Part shown: positions 34,574-42,517 of the stretch, piece after piece
Layout of the letters: each line of letters opens with the position of its first letter
How positions within the stretch are numbered: the stretch's first letter is position 1
Assembly: GCF_023699475.1 (NCBI RefSeq)
Contig: NZ_JALXFV010000003.1
Coordinates: 195,873 to 259,872, forward strand
From: Halomarina rubra
Lineage (GTDB): Archaea > Halobacteriota > Halobacteria > Halobacteriales > Haloarculaceae
Direction of reading: 5' to 3'
DNA: 64,000 nt
Notes under the pieces: model-generated
What the model saw: only the letters and a program-made list of their open reading frames with translations
What the model was told of the DNA's origin: nothing
Databases searched by the model: none
Translations under genes and position numbers: made by a program

Positions 34574-35650
34574 TCAGGTCTGGGCGTCGAGCACGTCGAC
34601 GATGTGTTCGCCGGCGCTGCCGTCGCCGTAGAGGTCGGGGTGGCCCGTCATCGCCTCGCGGGCGGCGTCGTCGGTGAGGAGGGTCTCCAGTCGGCCCTCC
34701 AGTTCGTCGGGTTCGACGAGTTCGTTGACGCCCGCGGCGACCGTCTCGGGGCGTTCGGTGTTCGGCCGGACCGTCAGGCAGGGCACTTCGAGGATGGAGG
34801 TCTCCTCCTGGATACCCCCCGAGTCGGTGACGGCGACGCGGGCGTGGTTCAGCAGTTGGAGGAAGTCGAGGTAGTCGAGCGGGTCGACGAGGCGGAGCGA
34901 CCCCGACGGTTCGTAGCCCATCTCGTCGAGGACGTTCGTCGTCCGGGGGTGAGCGGGCAGAATCACCGGCGCGCTCGCCGAATCGAGCACGGCCACGATC
35001 TCGCGCAGGCGCTCGGGGTCGTCGGTGTTGCTCGCGCGGTGGATGGTGGCGGCGACGTAGTCCTCGCCGGCGACGCCGAGGTCCTCGAGCACCGTCGAGC
35101 GCTCGGCCGCCATCGGTGCGTGGTCACGGCAGGCGTCGACGATGGTGTTGCCCGTCTCGTAGACGCCCGCGGTGACGCCCTCGTCTTCGAGGTGCTCGAT
35201 GGCCTTCGCCGTCGGAGCGAAGGAGAAGTCCGCGACGTGGTCCGCGACGACGCGGTTGACCTCCTCGGGCATCGTTCGGTCGAAGCTCCGCAGACCCGCC
35301 TCGACGTGGCCGAACTTCGTCGAGAGCTTCGAGGCCGCCAGCGCCGTCGAGAGCACCGCGTTCGTGTCGCCCAACGCGAGGACCGCGGCGGGTTCGCGCT
35401 CGCTCAACATCGCCTCGACGCCGACGAGTCCGGAGGCGGTCTGTTCGGCCTGGCTCCCCGAACCGATCTCGAGGTTGTCGTCGGGCGTCGGCAGGTCCAG
35501 CGACTCGAAGAACGCGCCGCTCATCTCGTCGTCGTAGTGCTGCCCGGTGTGGACCAGATGCAGGTCGAAACGGCCCTCGGCCGCCCGAATCACGGGGGCC
35601 ATCTTGATGATCTCTGGTCGGGTCCCGACGACGACCGCGAGTTCTCGCAT
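34574..35650 (-). CDS. wecB: UDP-N-acetylglucosamine 2-epimerase (non-hydrolysing)
   Basis: A 358-residue WecB-type epimerase starting MRELAVVVGTRPEIIKMAPV, with the GTRPEIIK loop at 9-16, His-Thr-Gly-Gln-His-Tyr near 36-41, Gly-Asp-Thr-Asn-Ala-Val near 93-98, and the later Val-Thr-Asp-Ser-Gly-Gly-Ile-Gln-Glu-Glu block that binds UDP. It interconverts UDP-GlcNAc and UDP-ManNAc in the cytosol, giving precursors for surface glycans. It heads an operon with the GT4 gene and the sulfatase-fold gene and is divergent from the acyl-CoA ligase gene. Confidence 0.92.
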   Translation of the reverse strand: MRELAVVVGTRPEIIKMAPVIRAAEGRFDLHLVHTGQHYDDEMSGAFFESLDLPTPDDNLEIGSGSQAEQTASGLVGVEAMLSEREPAAVLALGDTNAVLSTALAASKLSTKFGHVEAGLRSFDRTMPEEVNRVVADHVADFSFAPTAKAIEHLEDEGVTAGVYETGNTIVDACRDHAPMAAERSTVLEDLGVAGEDYVAATIHRASNTDDPERLREIVAVLDSASAPVILPAHPRTTNVLDEMGYEPSGSLRLVDPLDYLDFLQLLNHARVAVTDSGGIQEETSILEVPCLTVRPNTERPETVAAGVNELVEPDELEGRLETLLTDDAAREAMTGHPDLYGDGSAGEHIVDVLDAQT

Positions 35651-35768
35651 ACGGAGTACGCCAACGGACGACCACTTGCCTCTTTCTCCCGCGCTCGTGT
35701 CAGGAACAGTCTCACACCCGTGAACGCAGCTATATGTCCGAGAAAATCTATAACGGTTCTGAGACTCT

Positions 35769-37601
35769 ATGGCAGTCGACCACACAACGACGACCGAAGC
35801 GAGCGAGCGGCCCGTCCACGACGGGGGACCGCTCGACGTCCCGGCGGGACCGTTGGCCCGGTGGTTCCGCGACCGCGTCCAGACGTACGGTGACCTCCCG
35901 GCGACGATGCACCGTGCCAGCGACCGAGGTGGAGCGGACGGAGCGTTCGTCGCGACGACCTTCGACGCGTTCTACGACGAGGCCGTCGCCGTCGCCGGCG
36001 GCTTCCTCCAGACGATGGAGCCGGGGGACAGGCTGGGTATCCGTGCCGAGACGCGCTACGAGTGGTCGCTGGTCGACGTCGCGAGCATCCTCGCCGGACT
36101 GGTGCTCGTTCCGGTCTACCCGTCGTTCAGCCCCGAACAGGCGCGGTACGTCCTCGAAGACGCCGGCGTCCGGACGCTCGTCACCGAACGCGACCCGCCC
36201 CTCGAAGTGGCGGGAGCCGTCGAGTGGGTCGTCGACGTCGAGGACCTGCCCCGCGACGAGGGGTTCGAGGAGGACGACCTGCCAGGGTTCGACGTCGAGG
36301 ACGACGACCTCGCGACCATCATCTACACCTCGGGCACCACGGGGTTCCCGAAGGGGTGTGAACTCACCCACCGCAACTTCCTCGCCCAGCTCGCGGCGGT
36401 CGCCTCGTTCATCGACTCGGAACCCGGCGACACCTCGACGTGTTTCCTCCCGCTGAGCCACGTCTATCAGCGCATCTCGAACTACGCCGACTGGAACCAG
36501 GGCGTCGCCACCGTGTTCATCGAGGTGCCGAGACTGCTCGAGGACCTCGGCGAGACCCAGCCAAACGGGTTCGTCACCGTCCCGCGGGTGTACCGCCGGA
36601 TGTACGACGGCGTCCAGAAGCAGATTCGCGAGACGGAGGGCGCACGTGGCCGTATCGCGCGCTGGGCGGTCGGCGTCGCCCACGAGTACGGCCGCGCGGT
36701 CGACGGCGGGGGGACGCCCGGACCGGGCCTGCGCGCGCGTCACGCGCTCGCCGACCGACTGGTCTACGGGCAGTTGCGCGAGCGCCTCGGCCTGCGCGAC
36801 GTGAACTTCGCCATCACCGGCGCGGCGAGCATCGACGCCGACCTGCTGCACTTCCTGTGGGGCATCGGCGTCCCCGTCATGGAGGGGTACGGTGCGACCG
36901 AGACGGCCGCCGGCGGGACGCTCAACCGCCCCGGCGAGATGCGAGCGGGGACCGTCGGCAGACCCGTCCCCGGTATCGAGATAACGCTCGCCGACGACGG
37001 CGAGGTGCTCATCCGCGGCCCACAGGTGTTCCGCGGCTACTGGAACAATCCCGAAGCGACCGCGGAGGCCATCGACGCCGACGGCTGGTACCACACCGGC
37101 GACGTCGGCGAGTGGGACGGCGAGTTCCTGAAGATCGTCGACCGGAAGAAGCGCCTCCAAGTGCTCGACACGGGAAAGAACGTCTACCCCGGTCCCATCG
37201 AGACCGCGCTACGGCGCAGCCCCTACATCGGCGAGGCGATGGTCGTCGGCGAGGGTCGGAAGTACGTCACCGCGCTCGTCCAGCCGAACTTCGACGTGGT
37301 GGTGTCGTTCGCCGAGGAACGCGGCCTCGCGTACGACGAGGAGGCCGTCGAACGCGACGACGACGGCACGGTCGTCGCCGTCCCGACCGAACTGCTCGAC
37401 CACGAGGCGGTGCGCGACCTCCTCCAGGCGGAGGTCGACGCCGCGAACGCCGACCTCGCGGGCTACGAACAGGTCAAACGCATCGCCGTCGTCGAACGGA
37501 CGTTCACCGTCGAGAACGAGGAGTTGACGCCGACGCTGAAGAAGCGTCGCCGGAACATCGCCGAGAACTTCGGGGACCGCATCGAGGCGCTGTACGTCTG
37601 A
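35769..37601 (+). CDS. long-chain acyl-CoA ligase (AMP-forming synthetase)
   Basis: A 610-residue adenylate-forming enzyme. The ATP loop Tyr-Thr-Ser-Gly-Thr-Thr-Gly-Phe-Pro-Lys-Gly is at 186-196; Tyr-Gly-Ala-Thr-Glu-Thr follows near 375, Gly-Trp-Tyr-His-Thr-Gly-Asp near 440 and the Asp-Arg-Lys-Lys hinge near 457. A C-terminal Lys region closes the active site. It activates a fatty or aromatic acid as acyl-AMP and then acyl-CoA. Archaeal lipids are ethers, so use for degradation or for isoprenoid-related acids is more likely than membrane synthesis. Tata-like sequences lie 19-36 nt before the ATG. Confidence 0.93.
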   Translation: MAVDHTTTTEASERPVHDGGPLDVPAGPLARWFRDRVQTYGDLPATMHRASDRGGADGAFVATTFDAFYDEAVAVAGGFLQTMEPGDRLGIRAETRYEWSLVDVASILAGLVLVPVYPSFSPEQARYVLEDAGVRTLVTERDPPLEVAGAVEWVVDVEDLPRDEGFEEDDLPGFDVEDDDLATIIYTSGTTGFPKGCELTHRNFLAQLAAVASFIDSEPGDTSTCFLPLSHVYQRISNYADWNQGVATVFIEVPRLLEDLGETQPNGFVTVPRVYRRMYDGVQKQIRETEGARGRIARWAVGVAHEYGRAVDGGGTPGPGLRARHALADRLVYGQLRERLGLRDVNFAITGAASIDADLLHFLWGIGVPVMEGYGATETAAGGTLNRPGEMRAGTVGRPVPGIEITLADDGEVLIRGPQVFRGYWNNPEATAEAIDADGWYHTGDVGEWDGEFLKIVDRKKRLQVLDTGKNVYPGPIETALRRSPYIGEAMVVGEGRKYVTALVQPNFDVVVSFAEERGLAYDEEAVERDDDGTVVAVPTELLDHEAVRDLLQAEVDAANADLAGYEQVKRIAVVERTFTVENEELTPTLKKRRRNIAENFGDRIEALYV

Positions 37602-37637
37602 GTCGTCGCCCTGCGCTCGGCCCCCTCGCCGCGTTAC

Positions 37638-39410
37638 TCACTCGGCGTGTTCGCCCGGCCCCGACAGCACGTCGCCCTCGTAGACGACGCCGCGTTCGGC
37701 GTCGAGGGTGACGGTCGTCCCGTCCGGAATCGTCTCCGGGTCGAGTTCGCCACCCGAGACCATCGGTACGTCGAGTTCGCGGGCGACGATGGCCGGATAG
37801 CCCGTCAGCCCACGCTCGGCAGCGACGATGCCGCCGATGGCCGTCAGGTCGCCGTCGAACTCCGCGTCGAAGTCGCGGGGCAACGCGAGGATGGCTCCCT
37901 CGGGTGCGCCCTGCAGGTCGCCCGTGGTGTGGAAGACGGGACCGGTCACCCGCCCGGAGACGGCGCTCGTCCCGGTCGTCAGCGTCTCGGCGGCGACGTG
38001 TATCTTCAGCGTGTTCGTCGTGTCCGTCCGGACGCCGCTCATCATCCCCGAGAGCACGACGACGGTGTCGCCCGAGTCGGCGACCCCCGCGTCGAGGGCG
38101 GCGTCGACCGACCGTTCGACGAGCGAGGCGGCGTCGTCGACGGTCTCCACGTCGACCGGGGTGATGCCCCACGACAGCGCCAGTCGTCGGTGGACGGGTT
38201 CGTTCGGCGTCGTCGCCACGACGGGGACCCGCGGTCGGTACTTCGCGACCTTCCGGGCGGTGTACCCCGACTCGCTGGCGGCGACGATGGCGCTCGCGCC
38301 GACGTCCCGTGCGAGGTAGCGCGCCGCCCGCGCCAGCGAGTCGGCGCTGGTCGCGTCGGCGCTGGGGACGCGCTGTTCGCGCAACTCGGCGTACTCGTCG
38401 CTCCCCTCGACCTCCGCGACGATGGTCCGCATCGTCTCGACGACTCGCACGGGGTGGTCGCCCACCGCGGTCTCCGCCGACAGCATCACCGCGTCCGTGC
38501 CGTCGAGGACGGCGTTGGCGACGTCCGACGCCTCGGCGCGCGTCGGCCGCCGGGACTCGACCATCGAGTCGAGCATCTCCGTCGCGACGATGACGGGGAC
38601 GCCCGCGCGCTGACACTCCCGAATCGTCCGTTTCTGGATGAGCGGCACGTCCTCCAGCGGGTACTCGACGCCGAGGTCGCCGCGGGCGACCATCACGCCG
38701 TCGGCGGCCTCGACGATGGCTTCGAGGTGCTCGATGGCACCGGCACGTTCGAGTTTCGCGACGATGGGGACGTCGCCCCCGAGCGACTCGACGACGCCCG
38801 CCACCGAGAGCACGTCCGCCGCGTCGCGGACGAAACTCGCCGCGACGAAGTCGGCGTCCTCCTCGACGGCCAGGCGAATCTCCTCGCGGTCGTCGTCGGT
38901 CGGGACCGGCAGCGCGAGGTCGACACCGGGGAGGTTGACGCCCTTCCGCCCGCCCAACTCCCCGCCGGAGTCGACGCGCGCGAGCACCGCGTCGTCGTCG
39001 ACGCTGAGGACGGTCGCGGCGATGCGCCCGTCGTCGAGCAGCACGCGGTCGCCCTGGCTGGCGGCATCGATGGGGTGGGAGAGACCCACTTCCTCGGGGG
39101 TGGCGTCGTCGCCCACGACGAACCGCACGTCGCTGCCCTCGGCGAGCGTGATGGGTTCGTCGAGCGGCGCGGTGCGGACCTCCGGCCCCTGGAGGTCGAC
39201 CATCGTCGCGACGGGCGTCCCGAGGTTCTCGGCGACCGCCCGGACCCGCTGGAGCAACTCGCGGCGGTCCTCACGCGACCCGTGGCTGGCGTTGAAGCGA
39301 GCGACGCGCATCCCGCTCTCGACGAGCGCGCGAATCGTCTCGCGGTCGTCGGAGGCCGGTCCCAGGGTGCAGACCACCTTCGCGTTCGTCCGTGGCGTCG
39401 ACTCGGTCAT
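37638..39410 (-). CDS. pyk: pyruvate kinase with extra C-terminal PEP-utiliser-like domain
   Basis: A 590-residue pyruvate kinase starting MTESTPRTNAKVVCTLGPAS. The catalytic (beta/alpha)8 barrel has Asn-Ala-Ser-His-Gly (substrate-binding), Lys/Glu metal ligands in Val-Ala-Lys-Leu-Glu-Arg and Met-Val-Ala-Arg-Gly-Asp-Leu-Gly-Val-Glu, and Thr-Glu-Met-Leu-Asp-Ser. A regulatory domain follows to about residue 470. The last 110 residues resemble the swivelling phosphohistidine domain of PEP synthase, with Gly-Gly-Ile-Val-Ala-Ala-Glu-Arg-Gly-Leu-Thr-Gly-Tyr-Pro-Ala-Ile-Val-Ala-Arg-Glu, but the phospho-accepting His is Tyr. Forms pyruvate and ATP. Confidence 0.95.
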   Translation of the reverse strand: MTESTPRTNAKVVCTLGPASDDRETIRALVESGMRVARFNASHGSREDRRELLQRVRAVAENLGTPVATMVDLQGPEVRTAPLDEPITLAEGSDVRFVVGDDATPEEVGLSHPIDAASQGDRVLLDDGRIAATVLSVDDDAVLARVDSGGELGGRKGVNLPGVDLALPVPTDDDREEIRLAVEEDADFVAASFVRDAADVLSVAGVVESLGGDVPIVAKLERAGAIEHLEAIVEAADGVMVARGDLGVEYPLEDVPLIQKRTIRECQRAGVPVIVATEMLDSMVESRRPTRAEASDVANAVLDGTDAVMLSAETAVGDHPVRVVETMRTIVAEVEGSDEYAELREQRVPSADATSADSLARAARYLARDVGASAIVAASESGYTARKVAKYRPRVPVVATTPNEPVHRRLALSWGITPVDVETVDDAASLVERSVDAALDAGVADSGDTVVVLSGMMSGVRTDTTNTLKIHVAAETLTTGTSAVSGRVTGPVFHTTGDLQGAPEGAILALPRDFDAEFDGDLTAIGGIVAAERGLTGYPAIVARELDVPMVSGGELDPETIPDGTTVTLDAERGVVYEGDVLSGPGEHAE

Positions 39411-39461
39411 ACCCTCGCTCGCTCCGGGAGACGGCAAAAAAGCTCGCGTCGAGTAGTCCGT

Positions 39462-39686
39462 TCAGCGGAGCGCCGCGTCACTCACCGCACGGACGACCAG
39501 GAACGGCAGGGCCGTGACGAGCGTGACGGCGACCGCGAACCCGAACGCTCCGAGGAGGACGCCGGCCATCGCCGACGTGACCGCGAGCGTGGCGAGCACC
39601 AACAGTGCGGCGAACGCCACGGTGGCGAGCGCGAGACGGTCGAACCGGGGTCGGCTGGAGGTCGTTTCGAACGTGGTTCGGTTCAC
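39462..39686 (-). CDS. small integral membrane protein, GTG start
   Basis: A 74-residue protein, from a GTG at 39686 (VNRTTFETTSSRPRFDRLAL). The longer frame upstream is rich in Arg/Ser and lies in the repeat-rich spacer, so it is rejected. Two hydrophobic segments (about 20-40 and 44-66) predict a two-helix membrane protein with a basic N-terminal tail. A TATA-like element (tatactta, 39714-39721) is centred near 31 nt before the GTG, fitting a leaderless or near-leaderless transcript. Function unknown. Confidence 0.6.
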   Translation of the reverse strand: MNRTTFETTSSRPRFDRLALATVAFAALLVLATLAVTSAMAGVLLGAFGFAVAVTLVTALPFLVVRAVSDAALR

Positions 39687-39709
39687 ACTCGAAGCGAGGA
39701 CCCCTACGA

Positions 39710-39724
39710 GGATAAGTATAATCT
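39710..39724 (-). promoter_or_regulatory. TATA-like element for the small membrane protein
   Basis: On the minus strand the sequence reads ttatacttatc, centred about 31 nt upstream of the GTG at 39686. This supports the GTG as the true start and a near-leaderless message. Confidence 0.5.
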
Positions 39725-39970
39725 GAACTACATTTCTGTAAACTCGCTCACTGAAATCCCGTTCAGTCGGGTCGGCGACCGGTTCGTCGGTCGCTTCTTC
39801 GTGGCTCGGAGTGAGTGGTCGAGGGGAACGAGCGAGAGCCACGCGACTCGCGGGTCGCTGGGCTCCCCGCTCGCTTCTTCGGGATTCTCGCTCGCTGGCG
39901 CTCGTCACCGATGGCTTCGCCGTCGGTTTCCAGCGAGACCGAAGGTCTCGCCCGGCTCTGAATCCCGCGC
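39725..39970. repeat. GC-rich repeat-bearing spacer with a hairpin
   Basis: The spacer between the small membrane gene and dppC contains a degenerate copy of the dispersed repeat (CGAACGAGCGAGAGCCACGC, GGATTCTCGCTCGCTGGCGC). Next to the dppC stop lies a perfect hairpin, GCGAGACC (39933-39940), GAA loop, GGTCTCGC (39944-39951), which could mark the 3' end of the dppC transcript, although it has no T-run. Confidence 0.5.
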
Positions 39971-41173
39971 TCACTCCGAACCGCGTGGGTCCAACACGTC
40001 GCGCAACGCGTCACCGAGCAGGCCGAGCGACAGCACCGTGATGCCCAGGAAGATGGCCGGAATCGTCGCTATCCACCACGCCTCGGTGAACGTCGTCCAG
40101 CGGAGGATGGCCCCGATGGAGCCGCCGGCGATGAGGTCGCCGTAGGAGGGTAGGGTCGTCTTCGAGAGCCGGAGGAACGACAGCGCCGCCTCCGCGAGGA
40201 TGATAGCCGGAACCTGGAGCGTCGTCGCGGTGACGATGGTCCCCGAGATGTTCGGCAGGAGGTGGCGACGGACGACCTGGAAGTGGCTCGCGCCGGCCGA
40301 CCGCGCCGCCATGGCGTACATCTCCTCGCGACGCTGGATGACCTCCGAGCGGACCATCCGGGCGACCCCACCCCACGAGAACAGTCCGAAGATGACGACG
40401 ACGAGGAACAGCGAGCGTCCCCAGAGGAAGATGGCGATGATGTAGACGAGGAACGCGGGAATCGCCTGCTGGACGTCGACGTAGCGCATCAGCACGTCGT
40501 CGACCCAGCCGCCGACGTAGCCCGCGACGGTGCCGACGGCGGTGGCGATGGGGACGATGATGGCGGCGGCAATGACGGCCACCTGGAGGGTGATGCGCAT
40601 CGCCATGATGATCATGAGGAGGACGTCCTTGCCCTCGTAGGTCGTCCCCAGCGGGTGGGCCATGGTGCCGAAACACCGCGAGAGGAACTTCGGACCGACG
40701 CAGGTGTTCGGCGTCCGCGCGTCGATGGTGAACAGCACCGGCGGCTGGAAGGCGATCTCCTTCTGGATGACCGGCGAGCCGAGGATGATAGGCCCGAACA
40801 GACCGAGCAGGAAGAAGACGGCGAGGTAGGCGGCCGCGGCGCTCCCGAGGCGGTCCGCACGGAGCCGTCGCCAGTACTGACGCGCCCGGTCGGGGTTCTG
40901 CGCCAGCGGAATCACGACGTTGACGGCGAGCAGACCGAGCGCGATGAGGAACAGCCAGTCGGTCCGAGAGATGGGCCAGGTGAGCTCCAGCATCCCGCCC
41001 GACGGCGGGATGAGGTCGTCACTCGGCGGGAGGACGTACGTCTCGTAGACGAACGCCGCCAACCCGACGACGAGTACGGTGAGCGTCGCCTTCCCCTGCA
41101 GTCCAAGCCGCTTGCGAGACGCCTCCGTCTCCCAGTCGATGTTCTCGAAACGGTCCTCGGTATCCGTCGACAT
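39971..41173 (-). CDS. ABC transporter permease, DppC/OppC type
   Basis: A 400-residue permease with eight hydrophobic segments, longer than the usual 300: two extra helices near residues 28-90 precede the normal DppC domain, which begins with Arg-Arg-Leu-Arg-Ala-Asp-Arg-Leu-Gly-Ser. The permease signature is Arg-Ser-Ala-Gly-Ala-Ser-His-Phe-Gln-Val-Val-Arg-Arg-His-Leu-Leu-Pro-Asn, the EAA loop that docks the ATPase. A Cys-containing outer loop (FTIDARTPNTCVGPKF... Cys near 158 and 167) is unusual. It pairs with a DppB partner to import peptides or similar solutes. Divergent from the dppB trio. Confidence 0.92.
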   Translation of the reverse strand: MSTDTEDRFENIDWETEASRKRLGLQGKATLTVLVVGLAAFVYETYVLPPSDDLIPPSGGMLELTWPISRTDWLFLIALGLLAVNVVIPLAQNPDRARQYWRRLRADRLGSAAAAYLAVFFLLGLFGPIILGSPVIQKEIAFQPPVLFTIDARTPNTCVGPKFLSRCFGTMAHPLGTTYEGKDVLLMIIMAMRITLQVAVIAAAIIVPIATAVGTVAGYVGGWVDDVLMRYVDVQQAIPAFLVYIIAIFLWGRSLFLVVVIFGLFSWGGVARMVRSEVIQRREEMYAMAARSAGASHFQVVRRHLLPNISGTIVTATTLQVPAIILAEAALSFLRLSKTTLPSYGDLIAGGSIGAILRWTTFTEAWWIATIPAIFLGITVLSLGLLGDALRDVLDPRGSE

Positions 41174-41303
41174 CGGTGTCTGTCACGTTCGTGCACACTA
41201 CGGGGTTAAGGTCTGTCGGTTGAGTGAAACCGCCGTTTCAGCGATACGTCGGTTATTCGTCGTGTGGCGGCCGCCGTGGAGGTATGCTCGGAGGTGACAC
41301 CCG
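41174..41303. promoter_or_regulatory. divergent dppC/dppB1 control region
   Basis: A 130-nt region between dppC and dppB1. On the minus strand, a TATA-like cttaaccccg lies about 33 nt before the dppC ATG. On the plus strand sits the palindrome TGAAAC-N4-GTTTCA at 41225-41240 and its TATA-like element. One palindrome between two divergent genes could control both. Confidence 0.5.
41225..41257 (+). promoter_or_regulatory. promoter/operator of dppB1: TGAAAC palindrome plus TATA
   Basis: The inverted repeat TGAAAC (41225-41230) CGCC GTTTCA (41235-41240) is centred at 41232.5. The TATA-like GGTTATTCG begins about 20 nt beyond that centre, and the ATG lies 71.5 nt beyond it. The same geometry occurs before the other two DppB genes. 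The palindrome lies upstream of the TATA box, the place where archaeal activators usually bind. Confidence 0.65.
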
Positions 41304-41319
41304 ATGGCGCGGTGGCTGA
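41284..41319 (+). CDS. possible 11-residue leader ORF overlapping dppB1
   Basis: A start codon ATG at 41284 lies about 30 nt after the TATA-like element, where a leaderless message would begin. It reads MLGGDTRWRGG and stops at TGA inside dppB1. Equivalent ORFs exist before dppB2 and dppB3. A Shine-Dalgarno GGAGGTGA (41290-41297) inside it serves the dppB1 ATG, so the ORF may be only a by-product of conserved leader DNA. Confidence 0.25.
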   Translation: MLGGDTRWRGG

Positions 41320-42386
41320 CCGCGCTCCGACGGGTGGCGTTCGCCGTCCTCGCCCTGTGGCTCGTCGTCTCCGCGACGTGGCTGGTCATCAACGTGACCC
41401 GCGACCCGAACGTCGCCGTGATCCGTAACTCCGTCGCCGACGACCCCGAGACGGAGGTGAACGAAGTCGAACGGGCGGTCCGCGAGTACCGCGAACGCCG
41501 GGGGAAGGTCGGCCCGCTCCACGAACGCTACGTGGCGTGGCTCGGCGACTTCGCGACGCTCGACTGGGGTGACTCCTACAGTCTGGTGCGCGGACCGGGC
41601 GGCCGCCCGATGGAGGCCTCGACGTCCACGGTCGTCGGTGGACCCGGAGACGGCCCGGAGCGACTGTCGGTGACCGACGCGCTGGCGTACGGCCTGCCGA
41701 AGACGCTCCAGTACGTCGTCCCGTCGATACTCCTGGCGGTCGGCATCGGCGTCGCGGTCGGCACGTACGCCGCGCTCGTCCCGACGTCACGCGGGGCGCG
41801 CCTCGTCTCACAGGTCGCGTACTTCGGCGGCGGCCTGCCGAACTTCTACCTCGCCGTGGCGCTTCCCGTCCTCCTCGCCATCCCGCTCGACCTCCTCGGC
41901 TCCGACCTCACCCAGACCGTCGGAACGGGTCTGCAACAGACCGTCTTCGTCGGTAGTATCGGCCCGTTCGGCATCAACACGACCATCCTCCCCGTCTTCG
42001 TGCTGACGCTGGGCCTGCTCGGGAGCCAGGTCCGCTACGCGCGGACGGAGGCCCTGGAGTACGCCCAACGGGACTTCGTGCGCCTCGTTCGGGCGAAGGG
42101 TGCGGGACCGCTCCGCCTCGCCCGTCACGTCCTGCGGAACGCCGCGCTCCCCCTCATCGCACTGTTCGTCAGCGAGGTCCTGGCCGTGCTGTTCGTCGAG
42201 GTGTTCGTCATCGAGTACGTGTTCGGCGTCCCCGGCATCGGGTCGATGGCGTACACCGCCGTCTTCGACCGGGACTTCCCGCTCGTCGTCGGCATCACGG
42301 CGGTCGTCGTCGCCGTGGGGCTGTTCGGAACGCTGTTGCAGGACCTCGCGGCCCTCTACCTCGACCCACGGGTGGGAGACGACTGA
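41304..42386 (+). CDS. ABC transporter permease, DppB type, copy 1
   Basis: A 360-residue permease with six hydrophobic helices. It starts MARWLTALRRVAFAVLALWLV; the Shine-Dalgarno GGAGGTGA ends about 7 nt before the ATG. The outer loop between helices 1 and 2 (about 30-125) is unusually long and contains a Gly/Pro/Thr-rich insert near 94-116 absent from its paralogues. The EAA loop with Glu-Tyr-Ala-Gln-Arg-Asp-Phe-Val-Arg-Leu-Val-Arg-Ala-Lys-Gly-Ala-Gly is near 251-267. It is first of three tandem paralogues; no binding protein or ATPase lies beside it. Confidence 0.93.
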   Translation: MARWLTALRRVAFAVLALWLVVSATWLVINVTRDPNVAVIRNSVADDPETEVNEVERAVREYRERRGKVGPLHERYVAWLGDFATLDWGDSYSLVRGPGGRPMEASTSTVVGGPGDGPERLSVTDALAYGLPKTLQYVVPSILLAVGIGVAVGTYAALVPTSRGARLVSQVAYFGGGLPNFYLAVALPVLLAIPLDLLGSDLTQTVGTGLQQTVFVGSIGPFGINTTILPVFVLTLGLLGSQVRYARTEALEYAQRDFVRLVRAKGAGPLRLARHVLRNAALPLIALFVSEVLAVLFVEVFVIEYVFGVPGIGSMAYTAVFDRDFPLVVGITAVVVAVGLFGTLLQDLAALYLDPRVGDD

Positions 42387-42423
42387 CCGGTCGCGCGCGC
42401 GTCGAGAGGCGCGTTCGAGTCTG

Positions 42424-42457
42424 TGAAACGACCGTTTCAGCCACACATCGGTTATTT
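42424..42457 (+). promoter_or_regulatory. promoter/operator of dppB2: TGAAAC palindrome plus TATA
   Basis: TGAAAC (42424-42429) GACC GTTTCA (42434-42439) is centred at 42431.5. The TATA-like GTTATTTG begins about 20 nt beyond that centre and the GTG start codon lies 70.5 nt beyond it. It sits in the 115-nt gap after dppB1, so dppB2 has its own promoter. Confidence 0.65.
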
Positions 42458-42481
42458 GACCCGTCCAGGTCGCTTCGTACC

Positions 42482-42517
42482 ATGTTCGGAGGCGACGCTA
42501 CGTGGCGCGGTGGCTGA
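42482..42517 (+). CDS. possible 11-residue leader ORF overlapping dppB2
   Basis: An ATG at 42482, 30 nt beyond the TATA-like element, opens MFGGDATWRGG and ends with TGA inside dppB2. It matches the dppB1 leader ORF in position, length and most residues. The conserved DNA includes a Shine-Dalgarno-like GGAGGCGA for dppB2, so the peptide itself may not matter. Confidence 0.25.
   Translation: MFGGDATWRGG

Noticed and set aside
42482-42499. ATG at 42482 as the start of DppB copy 2
   Set aside because: It is not in frame with the permease (20 nt before the GTG at 42502), and the alignment with copies 1 and 3 supports the GTG.
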